Shown: positions 23,322 to 35,712 of the stretch, one piece after another | Layout of the letters: every line of letters starts with the position of its first letter | How positions within the stretch are numbered: position 1 is the first letter of the stretch | Assembly: GCA_029706075.1 (NCBI GenBank) | Contig: JAINUG010000168.1 | Coordinates: 1,116,001-1,180,000 of the forward strand | Reading direction: 5' to 3' | DNA length: 64,000 nt | From: Aldrovandia affinis | Lineage: Eukaryota; Chordata; Actinopteri; Notacanthiformes; Halosauridae | Position numbers and translations under genes: made by a program | The notes under the pieces: model-generated | Database searches by the model: none | The model's input: only the letters and a program-made list of their open reading frames with translations | What the model was told of the DNA's origin: nothing

Positions 23322-24797
23322 TTGGCTTTAGCTGATGAAAAGGTGAAATTAGAAGTTCACAAACAAAAAGATGCAGAAGCGTACCGAACTCACTGCTTGG
23401 AGTTAATTTCAATCGGAAAGCTAGAGTCATCTGTGTTATCTGGTGGTGGTGATATAGATGAGCCCAATTCATCTGGCAATAGGAATGCTGTACATAATTT
23501 AAGATTGGTTCCTAGATTCAATGACTGAGATCTGGATACTTTCTTTACTCTATTTGAAAGAGTTGCTGCAAATAGGCTCTGGTCCGAAGCTGATCAGAGT
23601 CTGTTGCTCCAATGTGTTGTGAACGGTAAGGCCCAGAGGTTTTTACTGCGTTGGATTCCAACACCCTCGAGTCCTATTCACGTGTTAAAGATGCGATTTT
23701 GCAGACCTACGAATTAGTCCCTGAAGGTTATTGGCAGTGATTTAGAAATGTAAAACGCGCTGATAAGCAGATCCACGTTGAGTTTGTGAGAGATCTGATG
23801 GTTCAATTTGATCACTGGCGTAAGGCCTCCAAAGTGACTGAGTATGACGAACTTTGCAATTTAATTATTTTAGAACAGTTAAAAAATATGATTCCGGAAC
23901 AAATCGCTACTCATCTCAGCGAGAGCGCAATGTCTGATCCGATAGAAGCTGCTGCTATGGACGATAATTATGCACTCCTTCACAAGCACACTTTTCGTGG
24001 TCTCCGTCAAAAAAGGAAATGGAGCATTTGACCAGTGGAAAAATAATCACCACGGCAACCCTCCCGCTGTGATATCTGTCCCTGGTACCGATGGCAATAA
24101 AATTTGTCATGCATGCAAAAACAAAGGTCATTGGAAAGGGGAATGTCCCATTTTTAAATCTGACCAATTCTCCCCGTCTAAAAATACTCTGGTGTTCTCC
24201 AAGCCTGCTATTTTGGCAGTACAGCCACGTGCTGACACTGTTCATGCCACTGGTTTTATACAAAACGTCCCATGTCGGCCCAGTGTTCCTGACCCTGATT
24301 TTGCTCCTTTTATTAATGACGGTTTTGTGTCTTTGCAGGGGTGTCAGGAGAGAAAGCCGGTGTGCGTGTTACGGGATACAAGGGCTTTACAGAGCTTCAT
24401 CTTAAATGGTGTTTTGCCTTTCGATGATGAGACTGCTACTGGGGAGAGCGTGATGGTTCACCATATAGAAATGACTAGAGTGAATGCTCCTTTGCATAAA
24501 ATTCACCTATGTACTGATCTAATACAGGGTAATGTCATTGTAGGAGTGAGACCATCCCTACCTGTAGAGGGTGTGCAAGTTATCCTCGGGAATGATCTGG
24601 CCAAGGGTTTTGTCTGGAAAGACATTACTCCACCTCTGCGGTTGAAAGCCGAGCCGAGAACGTCTGAGGAGCTGGATGAGGTTGCCGGCCGACACCCGCA
24701 GGTTTTCACAGCCTGTGTGCTGACGCGCTCCATGGCCAAGCCCGAGGCGGAACAGCCATGTGTTATGGATACAATCCTCACAGAGGGTGAATGCTCT
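23322..24797 (+). pseudogene. gag and protease of the Gmr1-like element
   Basis: Gag pieces are at 23322-23528 (ending NLRLVPRFND before a stop) and 23786-24031 (VRDLMVQFDHWRKASKV in frame), with further frames between. A CCHC zinc knuckle, ICHACKNKGHWKGECP, is at about 24103-24150. The protease region reads VCVLRDTRALQSFIL at about 24360-24405. The conserved glycine after the catalytic Asp-Thr pair has become arginine (RDTRA), which would be expected to disable the enzyme. The C-terminal part VILGNDLAKGFVW is the usual post-protease segment. The frame runs to the L2 insertion point. Confidence 0.85.
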
Positions 24798-24806
24798 GAT
24801 GTAAAG

Positions 24807-26742
24807 ATTTCTTTATTTGTCGTTGTCTTTGTACACTTGCGTGCATAAAAAAAACCGAAATATCATTCCCCCCAGCCCTCAGCAGTACTACAGTAAAAGA
24901 CAACAATCACAAATAGGCTCAAATATAAAAAACATAAAACAGTTTGCATAAAAACAACAATGGAGCAGCAGCTGCCCAGTGGCAGTTTGGTAAATATTAA
25001 TTAATATATTAATACTCTGCAGTATATTAAATTACGCAAAATTACACATATTAAATTACACAGTATATTAAATTGTAGTGAAATGTAGTGTAAAGTGCAG
25101 GTTCAGTTCAGTAGTAACAGTGTCTTAAAATGAGTAGGAGGGAGAGGGCACAGTCTGTTCACCATTCTGACTGCCTGTGGAAGGAAGCTGTTCAGCATCC
25201 TTTGGGATCGGGCACGGAGGCTCCTGTACCTTTTCCCCCGATGGCAGGAGGGAAAAACAGTCCATGGAAAGGGTGGTGAGGGTCCCTTATGATGCTGGTG
25301 GCCCTGCGAGTGCAGCGCTGGTTGTAGATCTCCAGCAGGGACGGGAGAGGGGCACCAATGATCTTACTGGCTAACTTCACAATCCTGCTCAGCTGATGTT
25401 TCTCCAGTGCCTTGCAGCTGCCGAACCAGGACGTGAGGCCATAAGATATGACAGATTCAATGGTGCCCCTGTAAAAGGTGGTGAGATGGGGGGCAGGGAG
25501 GCCTGCCTTTTTCAGACGCCGGAGGGGATGGAGCCGCTGGTGAGCCTTTTTACGGATGGCCGTGGTGTTGGTGGTGAAGGTCAGGTCGTCTGCCAGGTGG
25601 ATTCCCAGAAACTTGACGCTGCTGACTCTCTCCACTGCGGTGCCTCCGATGGTCAGCGGCATGTGGTGGAGCTTGCCGGCCCTCCTAAAGTCAATCACCA
25701 TCTCCTTTGTCTTGTCGGTGTTGAGGAAGAGATTGTGTGAGCTGCACCATGATGTAAGTTGCTCCACCTCATTCCTGTATGCAGACTCATCATCGTTCCT
25801 AATCAGACCCACCACTGTTGTGTCGTCTGCAAACTTGATGATGTGATTGCTGTTGGATCTGGCAGTGAAGTCATGGATGAGCAGGCTGAACAACAGGGGG
25901 CTCAGTACACAGCCCTGAGGAGACCCTGTGCTCACTGAGATGGTTCTTGAAGTCAGACTGCCCACCTTGACTCTCTGCTGCCTTTGTGACAGGAAGTTGT
26001 GGATCCAGCTGCAGGTTCCAGCATCCACATTCAGCCACCTCAGCTTTTCTACCAGCTGCTGTGGAATGATGGTATTAAACGCTGAGCTGAAGTCGATGAA
26101 GAGGAGTCTGGCATAGGTGTTTTTATCTTCCAGGTGTGACAGAGTGAGATGGAGTACAGTGGAGATGGCGTCTTCTGTTGAGCGGTTAGCTCTATATGCA
26201 AACTGTAGAGGGTCTAAGTCTGCGGGGAGGCGGTCCTTGATGCGCTGCAGGATGAGCCGCTCAAAACACTTCATGGCTATAGGTGTAAGAGCCACAGGGC
26301 GGAAGTCATTTAGGCAGGCTGGGTTTGACTTTTTTGGCACAGGTATAATAGTGGCACTCTTGAGGCAGGTGAAAAAACATATTTTAACTGCTCGGCGCAC
26401 TCCCTCACCACACTCCCGGGATGTTGTCCGGCCCCGCTGCCTTGCGTGGATTGACGCTGGCGAATACTTTTTTCACCTCAGCTGCTGTCACCTGAGGTAT
26501 CTGCTCGCTGGGTGATGGTGGGAGCATCTGTGCCTTGTTGCTGTTTTTAGCCTCAAAACGTGCGTAAAAGTCATTAAGCCTGTCAGGTAATGTAGGGTCT
26601 GTGTGGCTCGCCTGCGGGGGTGGCTTGTTGTCAGCGATTGTGTTAAAACCTTGCCACAACCGCCGTGAGTCTTGGTTGTCCTTGAAGTGGCTGCTGAGCT
26701 TCAGCCCATACAGCCTCTTCGCCTCCCTGATGCCCCGGGACA
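24807..26742 (-). mobile_element. 5'-truncated L2-clade LINE inserted in the gypsy element
   Basis: The minus-strand element is flanked by GATGTAAAG at 24798-24806 and 26743-26751, a 9-bp target duplication typical of target-primed insertion. It carries RT and the C-terminal domain but no endonuclease, as expected for 5' truncation. On both sides the gypsy reading continues (ECSDVK / VITLSPD), so this insertion is younger than the gypsy element. Confidence 0.9.
25192..26659 (-). pseudogene. L2 LINE reverse transcriptase, long open frame
   Basis: The frame 26400-25192 is open for 402 codons: [35 protein letters not shown] (catalytic Asp), [31 protein letters not shown] (FADD box) and a complete C-terminal domain ending [12 protein letters not shown]. 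The piece 26659-26405 supplies the upstream [12 protein letters not shown] block in another frame. It lacks the endonuclease because of 5' truncation, so it is not a functional element, though the RT itself is remarkably intact compared with the L2 copy at 18.4-22 kb. Confidence 0.9.
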
Positions 26743-26751
26743 GATGTAAAG

Positions 26752-28158
26752 GTGATTACTCTATCTCCTGATGTACCCATTAAGCCACAGCCAAATTAAG
26801 CTTCACTCTCCCCCTTGCTCACAGTCTCCCGTGATGAGCTGATAGCTGAACAGAAGTCTGACCCTACTTTGACTACTTTATTCGACATGATTCATACAGT
26901 CGCCAAACTTGAGAAAACTCAGCCGGGTTACTATATGTAGGATGGTTTACTGTTGCGCAAATGCCTGCTACACCCCACTGTGTTAGACGATGCCCAAATC
27001 ACGCATGTTGTACTGCCATTGCGGTTCGAAGGGGTGGTGGTGCGCATGGCACATGCTGGTTCTTCTGGGCATTTGGGTGTTCGTAAAACATACGACCGTG
27101 TTCTCCGTCAATTATATTGGCCCAAATTGAAATGCGACATTTCAGCGTATGTTAAGGCGTGTCATGTTTGCCTGGTCTCCGGTGGACCGGATATTGGGGT
27201 TCGCCCCGCACCTCTCAAGCCTATCTGTGTGGTGGAGGGGGATCCTTTTGATTGCCTGGTTTTGGAGGATGTTGGCTCCCTTCCAATGTCTCAGGGAGGA
27301 GATCGGTGTTTGTTGACTGTGATGTGCAGAGGCACTGGATGTCCTGCTGCCTTCCCTCTCTGCGCAATTGGGGCCAGGAACATCATTGGAGCACTTGCTT
27401 CATTTTTTTCTGTCTTCGGCATGGCCGGGACGATTCAGGCTGGTCAGGGCTCGGGTTTTGCCTCCCGAGCATTTTCTCAGTTTTTGAGGGAACTACGCAT
27501 CTGTCTACGCTACGAGCTACGCACGTGTCACCCCCAGAGTCAGGGCGTTCTAGAACGCTTTCACCTGACTTTAGAGTCCATGTTGCGGTCTTATTGTGTT
27601 GAGCTTTCCCGTGATTGGGAGAGTGGATTGCCCTGGATGTTTCTGGCCATTCTTGAAGGAGTGCAGGAAAGCACTGGTTTTAGTGCGAGCGACTTAGTCT
27701 TCGGACATACTGTGAGGGGTTCATTGCATTTGATTGCTGATGGGTGGAAGCAGACAGAACCCCCTAGGAGCCTATTGTCCTATGTTGATGACTTCCGTCT
27801 GAGGCTGTGTAGAGCGTGCGAGTTGGCGAGGGAAGGCCTATCCATTGCACAGTCTAGGGTGAAGTCCTGTTGTGATCGCAGGGCTGAAAGCCAGCCTGGT
27901 GATCGAGTGTTGTTGCTGTTGCCTATACTTGGTTCCCCATTCCGGGCCGGGTGTGGCGGTCCTTGTGCTGTGGAGCGTCGTGTGTCAGACTTGGATTATT
28001 TGGTCTATGCTCCTGATCGAGGGAGGAAGTTTCAGTTGTATCACATTGGCTTGATGAAGCCTTTTTGTACTCCTCGGTCTGCTACTGTTGGTGCAGGGGA
28101 TGGGGAGATCGATGTGGCCGTGGGGGCCATGGGGTCGTTCGTTTGTCCAGGCCGGTGA
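26752..28158 (+). pseudogene. Integrase of the Gmr1-like element
   Basis: A 401-codon frame begins at 26953 just after a TAG (QPGYYM*DGLLLRKC). It holds the HHCC zinc-binding region (AHAGSSGHLGVRKTYDRVL...ACHVC) and the catalytic core. The first Asp region reads LVLEDVGSLP. The second, usually TDQG, reads IQAGQGSGF, so the catalytic Asp has been lost. The Glu region is present (SQGVLERFHLTLESML). The tail reads FQLYHIGLMKPF, the family's C-terminal block. The frame ends at 28158 and leads straight into the linker that precedes RT. Confidence 0.88.
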
Positions 28159-28853
28159 GTTGTTGGGTCGCTTGGCTGTTTCCTTCGGTGACAGTGTTGC
28201 TGACAGCCTCCCTGATTCTGGCAAGACTGAAGACCTTGGGTTGCCAGGTGGGCCCGTGTTTCGGGGGCGATTTAAAGGTTCTGGGTGTCTCGCCACGTTG
28301 GAGTTCCAGTTGTCTTGTCTGGCTGGGGAGCAGCGCTCTGGCATTGTCGGTTTGATTAATTCACATTTGTCCTTGTTTGCCGATGCGCCGTCCCGGGCCA
28401 ATGTGGTTGAGCGCGACATCGATGTTGGTGGTGCTGAACTGGTTCAACTGCTTTTTTGCCGTGTCCCATTTGAGAGGCGGAATCTTAGCAGTGGAAGTGG
28501 GGTGTGTGCTTGGGAGTGGAATTGCTGCACCTGCCTCATCGCCATGGGCTTCGCCATGCCTGTTGGTGGCTGAGCCTGGCAGTGCATTTGGATTCTGTAC
28601 AGATTTTCAGAAGGTTAACTCCCTCACCAAACCTGACTCGTACCCTCTTCCACTTATAGAGGATTGTGTCGATCAGGTTGGTAACGCCGCTTATGTGACA
28701 AAGCTGGATCTGCTATGTGGTCACTGGCAAGTGCCACTGTCTAAGCGTGCGAAGGAAATATCTGCTTTTATCACTCCCGACAGCTTATATTCCTATGAGA
28801 GAATGGCCTTTGGTTTGCGGAGTTGTGTGTTTTGGCTGCCTCATAGGCCAGCC
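28159..28853 (+). pseudogene. Reverse transcriptase remnant of the Gmr1-like element
   Basis: The linker (SGIVGLINSHLSLFADAPSR at about 28337-28395) and the RT N-terminus (SPWASPCLLVAEPGSAFGF, KVNSLTKPDSYPLPLIEDCV, YVTKLDLLCGHWQVPLSKRA with the first catalytic Asp) are plain in two frames. After MAFGLRSC at about 28830 the homology stops. The remaining RT, including the second active-site block, and RNase H are deleted. About 35 bases later the polypurine tract begins. Confidence 0.85.
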
Positions 28854-28866
28854 TTAAGTGGGGAGG

Positions 28867-29169
28867 TGTTATGGTTCCTGGTATATTTGTGCTTGGTCCC
28901 TGTTGTTGTTGTCGTCTGCTTTGTCTTTCTGTGCAGGACAGTGTTTGGCCAGCAGGTGGCGGGGCTTAATTGATAGATTGGAGGACCAGTTCTATATAAG
29001 GCCGGACGGTGTAGGTAGTCTACCCTCTGCCAGTCCAGCCGAATGGACTTTATTCATTAATCAATTATATTATTTTGTTATTAGTCTACTTGTGTAATAA
29101 ATCCCTTTTTTGCATCATAACTCGCCTTGTTTTGACTTTGTTCGGTCCACCCGACCTTGGATCGCAACA
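28867..29169 (+). mobile_element. 3' LTR of the Gmr1-like element with polypurine tract
   Basis: 303 bp starting TGTTATGG and ending GCAACA. It is preceded directly by the purine run AAGTGGGGAGG (to 28866), the priming site for plus-strand DNA. A TATA-like TATATAAG is at 28993-29000 and an AATAAA at 29096-29101, in the order expected for an LTR. The matching 5' LTR is not in the window. Confidence 0.85.
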
Positions 29170-29184
29170 ATATATATATATATA

Positions 29185-30913
<1,729 letters not shown>

Positions 30914-31039
30914 GTCCCAGGGTTCACTGGGACCCTGACCAAGGCAGGAGAGAAGTGCAGGGAGGACAAATGCAATTATAGGGGCACACCCGTTTGTAAA
31001 ATGAACCTTAGAACTGTTAACGGTTCTCTAGACTCCAGT

Positions 31040-31150
31040 GCATTTATATTTACATTTTATATTGTAAGCATTTAGCAGATGCTCTTATCCAGAGCGACTT
31101 ACAAGATGTGCATAAATACATGGTAGGACTATCATAGTACGCGCAAGAGA
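31040..31150 (-). repeat. L2-clade LINE 3' tail (UnaL2-type stem-loop)
   Basis: On the minus strand it reads GTAAGTCGCTCTGGATAAGAGC and then ATCTGCTAAATGCTTACA. The stem-loop GCTCTGGATAAGAGC (complement of 31081-31095) is the 3' recognition hairpin known from UnaL2-type LINEs and their SINEs. It is the inverted counterpart of 35478-35592. Confidence 0.8.
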
Positions 31151-31680
31151 TCAGTGCAGTAATACAGCGATAGACATCATTGCAGGCAGCTGTGGACCAT
31201 ACCTGTAACACTGGGTACAGTGCCTTTAGGAGGGGGCATAATTACCATGCATTTCCTTTGCCCCTGTAGGGAATCTGTGTGATGGAGTAGCAGTGGGAGT
31301 GTACAACACTGTTGGCCAAATCTTACTGAAGGGTAATGTGGAATATGGGCGGTTTTGTCAGAATGGCATTTAAGGGAAGCCTAATGAGATGTTCGGGTAG
31401 CATTGCTTAACAATCTCCTGGCTTTTCCGTACTGAATTATTTGGGTTATGTACATTTTCAGTAACTGTCAACATGACTGAACAAATTGTGTTTTTGTATG
31501 TAAAGAGTGTTTCAACTCCTCTTCTTGACTATGCAACTGTTGCTTTCAATCCACAGCTCCAAATTACGATTTTGTTCTGTTGTGTGAGCCTACTAGAACC
31601 ACTGTGTCCAGCCTGAAGTGTGACGGTGTCCTAGTCTCCCTTGATTTAGGCACTGTGCTATGTATTTTGTGCCCTGGACC

Positions 31681-32198
31681 CATGTCCCAAAACATCTGTG
31701 ACCTCTCTCTGGGTTGGATGCAAGTCCCAAGAACTCTGAGATCCAACCCTGGCCAGCATAAGTGCCAAGACCTCTGAGGTCCGTGCAGGGAGGATACAAG
31801 CTATATGACCTCTGAGATCCGACCCTGATGGACACATTACATTACATTACAGGCATTTAGCAGACGCTCTTATCCAGAGCGACTTACAGTTTACATTTCT
31901 TTACAATCCATTTATGCAGCTGGATATTAACTGGAGCAATTCAGGTTAAGCACCTTGCTCAAGGGTACAATGGCAGTGTCCCACCTGGGGATTGAACCTG
32001 CAACCTTAACGTTACAAGGTCCCAGCTCCCTAACCATTATACCACACTGCCTGCCCGTGACACAAGTCCCAACACCTCTGAGATTGGCAGGGCAGGAAGG
32101 ACACAAGTCCCAAGACCTCTGAGATCTGTATCCAGTGCAATAAAGTTCCAAATCCTCTGAGTTTCAGGGTAGATACACATCACAAGACCTCTGACACT
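31681..32198. repeat. Degenerate minisatellite, units of about 33-41 bp, split by a SINE
   Basis: About eight imperfect units share the core CAAGTCCCAAGACCTCTGAGATC (with variants such as AGTGCCAAGACCTCTGAGG). Four lie at 31681-31830 and four at 32059-32198. The SINE at 31836-32058 sits between them with GACAC on both sides. Unit lengths vary and divergence is high, so the array is old. Confidence 0.8.
31836..32058 (-). mobile_element. tRNA-derived SINE with L2-type 3' tail
   Basis: On the minus strand the 5' end reads GGCAGTGTGGTATAATGGTTAG (A-box-like) and then GGTTGCAGGTTCAATCCC (B box), as in tRNA-derived SINEs. The 3' end has AAGTCGCTCTGGATAAGAGC, CTGCTAAATGCC and TGTAA repeats, the tail shared with L2-clade LINEs, which presumably mobilised it. 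The flanks GACAC at 31831-31835 and 32059-32063 are the target duplication. Confidence 0.88.
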
Positions 32199-32199
32199 C

Positions 32200-33609
32200 A
32201 AATCAAATCAAATCAAATTTATTTGTATAGCGCTTTTCACAATTGAATTGTCACAAAACGCTCAACAGAGGGGGAACCCAGGCCTAGACCCCCCCAAAAG
32301 CAAGCCTAAAGGCAACAGTGGCAAAGAAAAACTCCCTTAGTAGGGAGAAACCTTGGGAGGAACCAGACTAAAAGAGGGGGAGCCCATCCTCTTCTGGCCG
32401 GCACAGGGTATGTCCAAAAAAGACCATGTCATGGTCAGTCCAAGGTGACTCAGGGCTGAAAGACTTTGCCCCTCCTGAGTTAGGTAGTCAGCGGGGAAGG
32501 GGGGCTAAACCACGTGGAGAGGGTCCAGATCCAGGAACTGGGGTTGGCGTGGGGTGAGGGTTGATGGGGGCAGCTCACACTTCTCGCAGGATCTAGGGCT
32601 CGGGGGCAGGTGCCCCCGAGTCAGAGGCAGAGAAGAGAACATGCAGTCAGAAAAAAGCAGTGCTATAGCCAGTAGCATTATGTAAGAGCAGGGGAGCACA
32701 AGCATAGGACAATATACAGATACAGATAGCCCCAACAGGTGTAAGTTATGGCAGCATACCTATTAGGAGAGGGACAGAGAAAACACGCAGCCAGTTCCAA
32801 ACCATCCACACCTGATCAAGGATAACCAGCATAACAGTGGTGGTAACACGTTGAGGTGACAGTATGGAAAGTTTCTCACTCCGTAAGACACTAGGGCACG
32901 GCCTTCTCCATCTCTCCACCTAGACTATGTTTGGCAGTAGGCTAGGCTGAAAATATGTTTTTAATCTACACTTAAAAATTGAAACTGTGTCCGAATCCCT
33001 AACATGCCTTGGTAAACCGTTCCACAACAGAGGAGCTCTAAAAGAGAAGGCTCTACCACCAGCTGTGCTTTTCAAAATTCTAGGGAGTAATAGATGGCTG
33101 GCTTCTTGTGAACAAAGCAGTTGTGTCGCCTTATAAGGGGCAATCATTCCGGTCAGGTATAAAGGTGCAAGTCTGTTCACTGCTTTAAAAGTTAGCAACA
33201 GTACTTTATAATCAGCCTGATATTTAACAGGAAGCCAATGTAGTGATGCTAACACAGGAGTAATGTGCTCATACTTCTTGGGTCTAGTCAAAATACGTGC
33301 CGCTATATTCTGTACTAGTTGAAGACTCTTTAGAGAGCTACTAGAGGAGCCGGATAATAAGGCATTACAATAGTCTAGCCTCAATGCGACAAAAGCTTGC
33401 ATCAAGGTTTTTGCATCCTCTAATGACAGAATGTGCTGAATTTTAGCTATGTTTCTTAGGTGAAAGAAAGCTACTCTGGAAGTGTTTTTAATATGAGTGT
33501 CAAATGTAAGGTCCTGATCAATAATAAAACCAAGGTTCTTAACCATTAGACTTGATGTAACTATGCAATCACCTGCATTTAACTGCAGATCCAACTTCCA
33601 TCCATCCAT
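32200..33609 (-). mobile_element. Rex1-like LINE, 3' half, ending in (GATTT)n
   Basis: The minus-strand 3' end AAGCGCTATACAAATAAATTT is followed by GATTT repeats at about 32217-32200. Between it and the ORF lies about 700 bp of 3' untranslated sequence. The 5' side stops at about 33600, where the 3' tail of the next LINE (TCCA/TGGA repeats) begins. Confidence 0.75.
32920..33609 (-). pseudogene. Rex1-like reverse transcriptase C-terminal domain
   Basis: A 229-codon open frame: GDCIVTSSLMVKNLGFIID, FALRLDYCN-type VALRLDYCNALLSG, HITPVLASLHWLPVKY, and the closing RAPLLWNGLPRHVRDSDTVSI. These are the post-palm segments of Rex1/Babar-type LINE RTs. The catalytic core is missing because the sequence is truncated at 33609. 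The frame is clean for its length, but the protein fragment has no enzymatic centre. Confidence 0.82.
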
Positions 33610-33612
33610 CTT

Positions 33613-34808
33613 CTACCACTGATCCGGGTCGGGTCGCGGGGGCAGCAGCCTAAGCAGGGAGACCCAGACTTCCCTCTCCCCGGCCACCTCGTCCAGCTCT
33701 TCCGGGGGAATCTCGAGGCGTTCCCAGGCCAGCCGAGAGACATAGTCTCTCCAGCGTGTCCTGGGTCTTCCCCGGGGCCTCCTCCCGGTGGGACGTGCCC
33801 GGAACACCTCACCAGGGAGGCGTCCAGGAGGCATCCTAACCAGGTGCCCGAGCCAACTCATCTGGCTCCTCTCGACACGGAGGAGCAGCGGCTCTAATCT
33901 GAGCCCCTCCCGGATGACCGAGCTCCTCATCTCTAAGGGAGAGCCCAGACACCCTGCGGAGGAAACTCATTTTGGCCGCTTGTATTCGCGATCTCGTTCT
34001 TTCGGTCACTACCCACAACTCGTGACCATAGGTGAGGGTAGGAACATAGATCGACCGGTAAATCGAGAGCTTTGCCTTTAGGCTCAGCTCCCTCTTCACC
34101 ACGACAGACCGATGCAGTGTCCGCATCCTGCCGACGCCGCACCAATCCGCCTGTCGATCTCCCGCTCCATCCTTCCATCACTCGTGAACAAGACCCCGAG
34201 ATATTCGAACTCCTCCACTTGGGGCAGGATCTCCTCTCCGACACGGAGAGTGCACTCCACCCTTTTCCGGCTGAGAACCATGGTCTCGGATTTGGAGGTG
34301 CTGATTCTCATCCCAGCCGCTTCACACTCGGCTGCGAACCGCTCCAGCGAGAGCTGAAGGTCACGGCCCGATGAAGCGAACAGGACCACATCATCTGCAA
34401 AGAGCAGTGATCCAATCCTCAGGCCACCGAACCGGACCCCCTCAACACCCTGGCTGCGCCTAGATATTCTGTCCATAAAGGTTATGAACAGAACCGGTGA
34501 CAAAGGGCAGCCCTGGCGGAGTCCAACCCTCACCAGGAACAAGTCCGACTTACTGCCGGCAATGCGGACCAAGCTCTGGCACCGGTCGTACCCTTCTTGA
34601 AGAGGGGGACCACCACCCCGGTCTGCCAGTCCAGAGGCACTGCCCCCAATGTCCACGCGATGCTGCAGAGTCGTGTCAACCAAGACAGCCCCACAACATC
34701 CAGAGCCTTGAGGGACTCCGGGCGGATCTCATCCACCCCCGAGGCCCTGCCACCACGGAGCTTTTTAACCACCGCGGCGACCTCAGCCCCAGAGATAGGA
34801 GAGCCCAC
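33613..34808 (-). pseudogene. LINE reverse transcriptase (FADD) with internal deletion
   Basis: Segments: 34808-34530 (KKLRGGRASGVDEIRPES, TGVVVPLFKKG), 34683-34096 (GLRQGCPLSPVLFITFMD, LLFADDVVLFASSG, MRISTSKSETMVL), 34126-33836 (KLSIYRSIYVPTLTYGHELW) and 33930-33613 (SQMSWLGHLVRMPPGRLPGE). Frames change at the deletion and at about 34100 and 33930. The catalytic FADD pair is present, but the upstream block with the first catalytic Asp is deleted. Confidence 0.88.
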
Positions 34809-34825
34809 CCCCGAGTCCCCAGACC

Positions 34826-35454
34826 CTACTTCCTCACTGGGCCGCGACAGGCACCGACGACCTTGCAGCCACAGCTCCGGTCAGCCGCCTCGACAATGGA
34901 GGCATGGAACATGGCCCACTCGGACTCAATGTCCCCCGCCTCCCCCGGGACATGGTTGAAGCTCTCCCGGAGGTGGGAGTTAAAGCTCCTTCTGACAGGA
35001 GACTCTGCCAGACGTTCCCAGCAGACCCTCACAATACGTTTGGGCCTGCCAGGCCTGACCGGCACCCTCCCCCACCATCGGAGCCAACTCACCACCAGGT
35101 GGTGATCAGTTGACAGCTCCGCCCCTCTCTTCACCCGAGTGTCCAAGACATGCGGTCGCAAGTCCGACGACACGACCACAAAGTCGATCATCGAACTGTG
35201 GCCCAGGATGTCCTGGGCCCAGTGGACATATGGACACCGTTATGCCTGAACATGGTGTTTGTTATGGACAATCCGTGACAAGCACAGAAGTCCAACAACA
35301 AAGCACCACTCTGGTTCAGATCGGGGGGGCCGTTCCTCCCAATCACGCCCCTCCAGGTCTCACTATCATTGCCCACGTGAGCATTGAAGTCCCCCAGCAA
35401 AACGAGGGAGTCCCCAGAAGGAGTGCTCTCAAACACCCCCTCCAAGGACTCCAA
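34826..35454 (-). pseudogene. LINE endonuclease fragment
   Basis: 35454-35188 reads [18 protein letters not shown] and 35191-34826 reads [20 protein letters not shown] and ELSTDHHLVVSWLRW. These are the last active-site blocks (GDFN and DHHLV) of the LINE AP-endonuclease. The first half of the domain is missing through 5' truncation. Confidence 0.85.
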
Positions 35455-35477
35455 AAAGGGTGGGTATTCTGAGCTGC

Positions 35478-35592
35478 TGTACGCGCTCTTGCGCGTACTA
35501 TGATTGTTCCTACCATGTATTAATGTACATATTGTAAGTCGCTCTGGATAAGAGCGTCTGCTAAATGCTTAAAATGTAAATGTAATGTAAAA
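35478..35592 (+). repeat. L2-clade LINE 3' tail, plus orientation
   Basis: Reads GTAAGTCGCTCTGGATAAGAGC and then GTCTGCTAAATGCTT, followed by AATGTAAATGTAATG. The stem-loop is at 35541-35555. Over about 110 bp it is the inverted match of 31040-31150. Confidence 0.8.
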
Positions 35593-35647
35593 TGTATTCG
35601 GAAATCTAACAGCACCAACATGTCGTCTGCTGCCTAATTGTTTCCTC

Positions 35648-35712
35648 ATTATTATTATTATTATTATTAGTAGTAGTAGTAGTAGTAGTAGCCTAGTAGT
35701 AGTAGTATTACC
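35648..35712. repeat. (ATT)n/(TAG)n trinucleotide microsatellite
   Basis: ATT repeats (35648-35669) pass into TAG repeats (35669-35712), with one short interruption (CCTAG). Confidence 0.95.

Larger units (their letters stand above)
23226..29169 (+). mobile_element. Gmr1-like Ty3/gypsy retrotransposon, 5'-truncated, split by an L2 LINE
   Basis: Order on the plus strand: gag, CCHC finger, protease, [L2 LINE 24807-26742], integrase, reverse transcriptase, polypurine tract, 3' LTR. Integrase before RT is the arrangement of Gmr1-like elements described from deuterostomes, not that of ordinary Ty3/gypsy. The 5' LTR and leader are missing: sequence begins mid-element beside the LINE tail at 23225. 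The RT is cut off by a deletion that joins it directly to the polypurine tract, so RNase H is gone. Frame breaks and stops occur throughout gag, PR and RT. Confidence 0.82.
33597..35466 (-). mobile_element. APE-type LINE with FADD box, internally deleted, (GGAT)n tail
   Basis: The minus-strand order is endonuclease, RT, then C-terminal domain ending in PPRPDPDQW and GATGGATGGATGG at 33612-33597. At about 34590-34680 the frame jumps from GVVVPLFKKG to RCQSLVRIAGSKSD, so the RT fingers and the first catalytic block are deleted. It is 5'-truncated inside the endonuclease near 35466. The clade was not determined. Confidence 0.82.

Noticed and set aside
31981-32058. tRNA gene, from A-box and B-box matches on the minus strand
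   Set aside because: The boxes belong to a SINE head followed by a LINE-type tail and target duplication; no cloverleaf with an acceptor stem was seen.
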